A program made the translations under genes and the position numbers. 64,000 nt of DNA from Tenacibaculum singaporense (GTDB taxonomy: Bacteria; Bacteroidota; Bacteroidia; Flavobacteriales; Flavobacteriaceae), in contig NZ_CP032548.1 in NCBI RefSeq assembly GCF_003867015.1, positions 434,001 to 498,000 on the forward strand, in the 5' to 3' direction. How positions within the stretch are numbered: position 1 is the first letter of the stretch; each line of letters opens with the position of its first letter. This document shows, piece after piece, positions 61,595-64,000 of the stretch. The notes beneath the pieces are model-generated. The model ran no database searches. It was not told the DNA's origin and worked only from the letters and a program-made list of their open reading frames with translations.

Positions 61595-62020
61595 TTAACT
61601 ATTAAAATCTTCTACGGTTTCGTAGGAAATGTCTTCGGAAATTCCATCGTAGTTGGGACTGGTGTAACTTGATAAAAAGTCGGTGCTATCTAGTGCAAAG
61701 GGTTCGTTCCAATTGTCATAAGGAGATCCTAAAGCGGAATGTAATAGCGGGTTGTTTTGCAACTTTTCATCCAACAGTTCTTTGACGAGTTCGCCTGTTT
61801 GGGTGACGGCTGTTCCCATCGCCATGTCTTGTGCAATGGCTTTGCCTGTGGTTTTCCTGTCCAAATAGGCTGCGCCTAGGACACCTGCCAAGGCTAACAT
61901 GCCTTTTTTTAGCTTGGTGTTTTGCATCGGTAGCTTTTTAGCGGTTACACGTGAAAGCATTGCGCCTGCACTCATACTTAGCAAACTGACTACCGAGTTT
62001 TCTATTGATTCTTTTCTCAT
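61595..62020 (-). CDS. small membrane protein with two hydrophobic segments
   Basis: This 141-residue protein has hydrophobic Ala/Gly/Met-rich stretches at about residues 8-23 (SVVSLLSMSAGAMLSRV) and 40-53 (GMLALAGVLGAAYL). An amphipathic part and a disordered Ser/Asp/Tyr-rich tail follow. There is no family match. It lies 4 bases from the upstream gene. Confidence 0.55.
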   Translation of the reverse strand: MRKESIENSVVSLLSMSAGAMLSRVTAKKLPMQNTKLKKGMLALAGVLGAAYLDRKTTGKAIAQDMAMGTAVTQTGELVKELLDEKLQNNPLLHSALGSPYDNWNEPFALDSTDFLSSYTSPNYDGISEDISYETVEDFNS

Positions 62021-62023
62021 CGT

Positions 62024-62446
62024 TTATTTTTTTTGTGTCATTACGTACATGCCTCCTAACAATACGAGTATGCCTGCTCCAACTCCTATATACAACAGCG
62101 TGTTGTCTTTTTTAGGGGCTTGTTGCGTTTGTAATTGTAGCTGCATCATTTTTACCAAGTTGTCTACCGAGGTTTGCTGTGCTTGTGCTTGTTGTTCTAA
62201 CTTGGCAATTAGCATCGGGGCAATGTCCTTGGTTTCTCCATTGGCTTGTTGTACATAGACTGGTTTTCCGTTTCGGGCTTGTTCTATTTGCGACCATGTT
62301 CCGCCAACGGTATTGATTATTCCCATTAGATTTGCTCCGTCCCAAAATCCATGAAGTCCGCTTGCTTGTGGTTTAGAAAGTGCCTGACTCTCTAAAGCTT
62401 CTTCTTGTTCGGCAAGCAATAGGTGTGTTTGTAACAAATTCATCAT
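62024..62446 (-). CDS. tail-anchored small protein
   Basis: This 140-residue protein has a helical N terminus (LLQTHLLLAEQEEALESQA), then GFWDGANLMGIINTVGG and a Gln-rich coiled stretch. The C-terminal helix LLYIGVGAGILVLLGGMYV ends TQKK. The N-out/soluble body with a C-terminal anchor is shared with several neighbours. The segment HGFWDGANLMGI resembles GWFDGFCPSNGI in the next gene, hinting at a shared assembly motif. Confidence 0.55.
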   Translation of the reverse strand: MMNLLQTHLLLAEQEEALESQALSKPQASGLHGFWDGANLMGIINTVGGTWSQIEQARNGKPVYVQQANGETKDIAPMLIAKLEQQAQAQQTSVDNLVKMMQLQLQTQQAPKKDNTLLYIGVGAGILVLLGGMYVMTQKK

Positions 62447-62454
62447 TCTTAGTT

Positions 62455-63165
62455 TTATACACTTACGGACTTCACCGTTTTGTGGGTTGGACTTTTTTTA
62501 TTGAGATAGACGACTGCGCCTAACAGTACAATACCTCCTAGTATCAATGGTGCGTTTTCTTTGGCGATTCCTGCAATGCGTTTCTTGTTGGCGTTGCTGA
62601 CCTCTGCGGGTGTCGCATTAACGGCTTGGGCTTTTTCATGGTCTCTTTCTGCTTTGTACTTTGCAATTTTTTGCTTGACTTGGACAATGCTTTGTTTAAT
62701 GGCATTGAGCTTTTGTTGGTTTGCTTTAATCACTGCATTGGCTTCTTTGATACCTTGGGTCTGTTGACGTTCCAAGGTTTGAAAAGCGCCTTTGATGTGT
62801 CCTAGGGACTTTTCTGCATTGCGCAAACTTTCTTCGGCTTTTTTTCTTTTGGAGACTGCCCCGTTACACCAAGCGCCTAAGCCTAACGCATCAGCGATGC
62901 CTTCTTCTTGGGCTAATTGTTGCTGTTCGGCTTTTATGGCTTGTTCTAAGCGCCGTACTTCTTTTTTAAGGCTTTCCCATTCGGCGGCTTGTCGTCCGTT
63001 TTGGAGTGCCTTGTACTTGTTGTCCCATTCGGATTTTTGCGCCCATACGCCTTTGGCTTGGTTGTTCAATCGACTGGCAATTCCATTGGAGGGACAAAAG
63101 CCGTCGAACCAACCATACAGCCCATACGGAACATGCGTGCCTATGGTGTCAAATTCTTCATTCAT
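62455..63165 (-). CDS. coiled-coil protein with C-terminal membrane anchor
   Basis: This 236-residue protein starts with GTHVPYGLYGWFDGFCPSNG, continues in long helices (AAEWESLKKEVRRLEQAIKA, VIKANQQKLNAIKQSIVQVK), and ends with helix APLILGGIVLLGAVVYL and a short basic tail. Build suits an internal-membrane virion protein or a spike base. No family is recognised. Confidence 0.58.
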   Translation of the reverse strand: MNEEFDTIGTHVPYGLYGWFDGFCPSNGIASRLNNQAKGVWAQKSEWDNKYKALQNGRQAAEWESLKKEVRRLEQAIKAEQQQLAQEEGIADALGLGAWCNGAVSKRKKAEESLRNAEKSLGHIKGAFQTLERQQTQGIKEANAVIKANQQKLNAIKQSIVQVKQKIAKYKAERDHEKAQAVNATPAEVSNANKKRIAGIAKENAPLILGGIVLLGAVVYLNKKSPTHKTVKSVSV

Positions 63166-63171
63166 AACTTT

Positions 63172-64000
63172 TTATTTTTTTTGTAAAAACAATACGAGCA
63201 AGGCGGAGGCTGCTGCGCCAATACCTACTTGGATTTTTAAGCGTTTGCGCTTTTTGGCTTGCTTATCTTCTGCCACATTTTTATTAAAGCGTTCTTGATA
63301 GTCTCGTAGGGCTAATTCATTAGCGGTACGTGTGTTTTGAGCTTCTTCTTTTAGGTATTGGGTGTAGTTTGCATCGTATCGCAACCATACTTTGTAGAGT
63401 TCTCGTTGTAAGGGTTGTTCGAAATAATACAGCATTTCTCCGCCTAAATGTGCTTTGGCTCGTAAGGCTTTTACGTTGTCTAACAGTGGGGTTATTTCTT
63501 TTTCATAGCTTTTTTCCCGTCCGTCGTTATAGGTTTTTTGTAAATGGGCTAGGTTGTTTACTAACCATTGTGCTGCATTGGCTTCAAATGGAAATATCGG
63601 GTCTAGTCCATAGGTGGATATTTCTTTTCGTACCACAATAAAACGGTAGTCAGCTACGATGGGGTTGGTCTCGTTTTCCACCACAAAATAGAGCGTTCTA
63701 CTGTTCACATTGGCTGACTTGGTAAATTCTTCTACCTTGAAATAGGGAGCGTGCTTTTTAAATTCTTCGAAAAAATTATCGATAAATGTTTTTAATTTTT
63801 CCGCAAAGGCTAACGCATGGGCTAGGGTTTCTCCGTCGCAATGTTCATAGGAACTATAGGCGGTTTCGTTACGTAAATGGGCAATGCCTAAATCTACTTC
63901 TTTGAATATTTCGTTGAACAGGTGTTGTGTCCTTGCACGGTTTCTAAAAGTGATGGCTTCGCCTAATTGGGTAATTTTTTGTTGTAACTTGTCTCGTAAA
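63172..64000 (-). CDS. tail-anchored protein, 5' end outside window
   Basis: The frame is open to the right edge. The apparent start at 63708 is an internal GTG, since 97 in-frame codons precede it without a stop. The visible 275 residues are mostly helical (ALAFAEKLKTFIDNFFEEFK, YLKEEAQNTRTANELALRDY). One strand-rich patch (SRTLYFVVENETNPIVADYR) is present, and the protein ends with helix LKIQVGIGAAASALLVLFL plus QKK. It follows the same body-plus-anchor plan as its neighbours; no family is recognised. Confidence 0.65.
   Translation of the reverse strand, partial: LRDKLQQKITQLGEAITFRNRARTQHLFNEIFKEVDLGIAHLRNETAYSSYEHCDGETLAHALAFAEKLKTFIDNFFEEFKKHAPYFKVEEFTKSANVNSRTLYFVVENETNPIVADYRFIVVRKEISTYGLDPIFPFEANAAQWLVNNLAHLQKTYNDGREKSYEKEITPLLDNVKALRAKAHLGGEMLYYFEQPLQRELYKVWLRYDANYTQYLKEEAQNTRTANELALRDYQERFNKNVAEDKQAKKRKRLKIQVGIGAAASALLVLFLQKK

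Larger units (their letters stand above)
42675..64000. mobile_element. integrated element, left end to beyond window
   Basis: The left boundary is the tRNA-Leu 3' half at 42675-42726. Next come a tyrosine recombinase, a RiPP cluster, then RadC, an ArdC-type anti-restriction fusion, a lysis-like cassette and many small unknown genes in one orientation. No second copy of the tRNA half occurs in the window, so the right end is outside. Base composition changes twice inside it (very AT-rich up to about 53.0 kb, clearly more G+C after). It may be a composite. That both parts share one element is inferred from continuity, not proven. Confidence 0.6.

Noticed and set aside
63172..63708. 178-codon gene starting at GTG 63708
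   Set aside because: The frame is open for 97 further codons to the edge of the window, so the GTG is an internal Val codon and the gene is truncated by the window.
53034..64000. Integrative conjugative element
   Set aside because: No relaxase, coupling protein, TraG/TraJ or VirB homologue is visible. RadC and ArdC occur on conjugative elements too, so this remains possible only if such genes lie right of the window.
53034..64000. Tailed prophage
   Set aside because: No terminase, portal, HK97-type capsid, tape-measure, baseplate or tail-fibre protein could be recognised; the largest gene is the ArdC fusion and most products are under 280 residues.

Overview
The window looks like a chromosome segment of a marine-type Flavobacteriaceae bacterium (Bacteroidetes), perhaps close to Tenacibaculum or Polaribacter. 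Evidence: the DNA is AT-rich; gliding genes gldD and gldE sit beside ssb and mutY; promoters match the Bacteroidetes -7 box TAnnTTTG; start sites are A-rich without clear Shine-Dalgarno sequences; and TPR histidine kinase/LytTR pairs are present. The genus is an inference.

Positions 1-42,650 are mostly ordinary chromosome. In order: an alpha/beta hydrolase fragment and a BrnQ transporter; an iron-uptake operon (feoA, feoB and a 38-residue Cys-rich partner) with a palindrome inside its promoter; holB, a lipoprotein, a NtrY-like kinase and a crotonase; an HD hydrolase and asd; trhO-trhP-ferredoxin, coupled by TAATG overlaps and probably making 5-hydroxyuridine in tRNA; dinB; a TPR sensor kinase/LytTR pair; rplU-rpmA; an M16 peptidase pair; heme A synthase; gldD-gldE-ssb-mutY; HU, a 29-residue basic protein and RNase G; a patatin-barrel protein, uvrC and a membrane-bound MutS relative; and a molybdenum-cofactor cluster (moaA, a small membrane protein, moeA, a broken four-helix-bundle gene, moaC, a mobA-like gene).

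At about 42,675 the 3' half of a tRNA-Leu gene, cut in the anticodon loop, stands beside a tyrosine recombinase gene. This looks like one end of an integrated element that runs past the right edge of the window. The first cargo (44.1-53.0 kb, very AT-rich) is a RiPP cluster of the grasp-with-SPASM type. It has two precursor peptides with GG/GS leaders and two conserved cysteines each, a DUF6624-like secreted protein, an ATP-grasp maturase, a small unknown protein, a SPASM maturase without the radical-SAM CX3CX2C motif, a C39-peptidase ABC exporter, an HlyD adaptor, and a divergent VKOR-thioredoxin protein that could form a disulfide in the product.

The second part (53.0-64.0 kb, visibly richer in G+C, all on the minus strand) holds RadC, an 800-residue ArdC-zincin/RecA-like fusion, a GH108 muramidase with an A10 slippery run leading to a membrane anchor, a lipoprotein with a C-terminal membrane segment (unimolecular-spanin architecture), and about a dozen small unknown proteins. 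Many of these carry a single membrane segment and three successive ones look beta-rich. No portal, terminase, tail or conjugation gene is visible. I read this as a candidate virus-derived module, possibly a tailless membrane-containing virus, carrying a RiPP cluster as cargo. That reading is a hypothesis, since no capsid protein or packaging ATPase has been proven.
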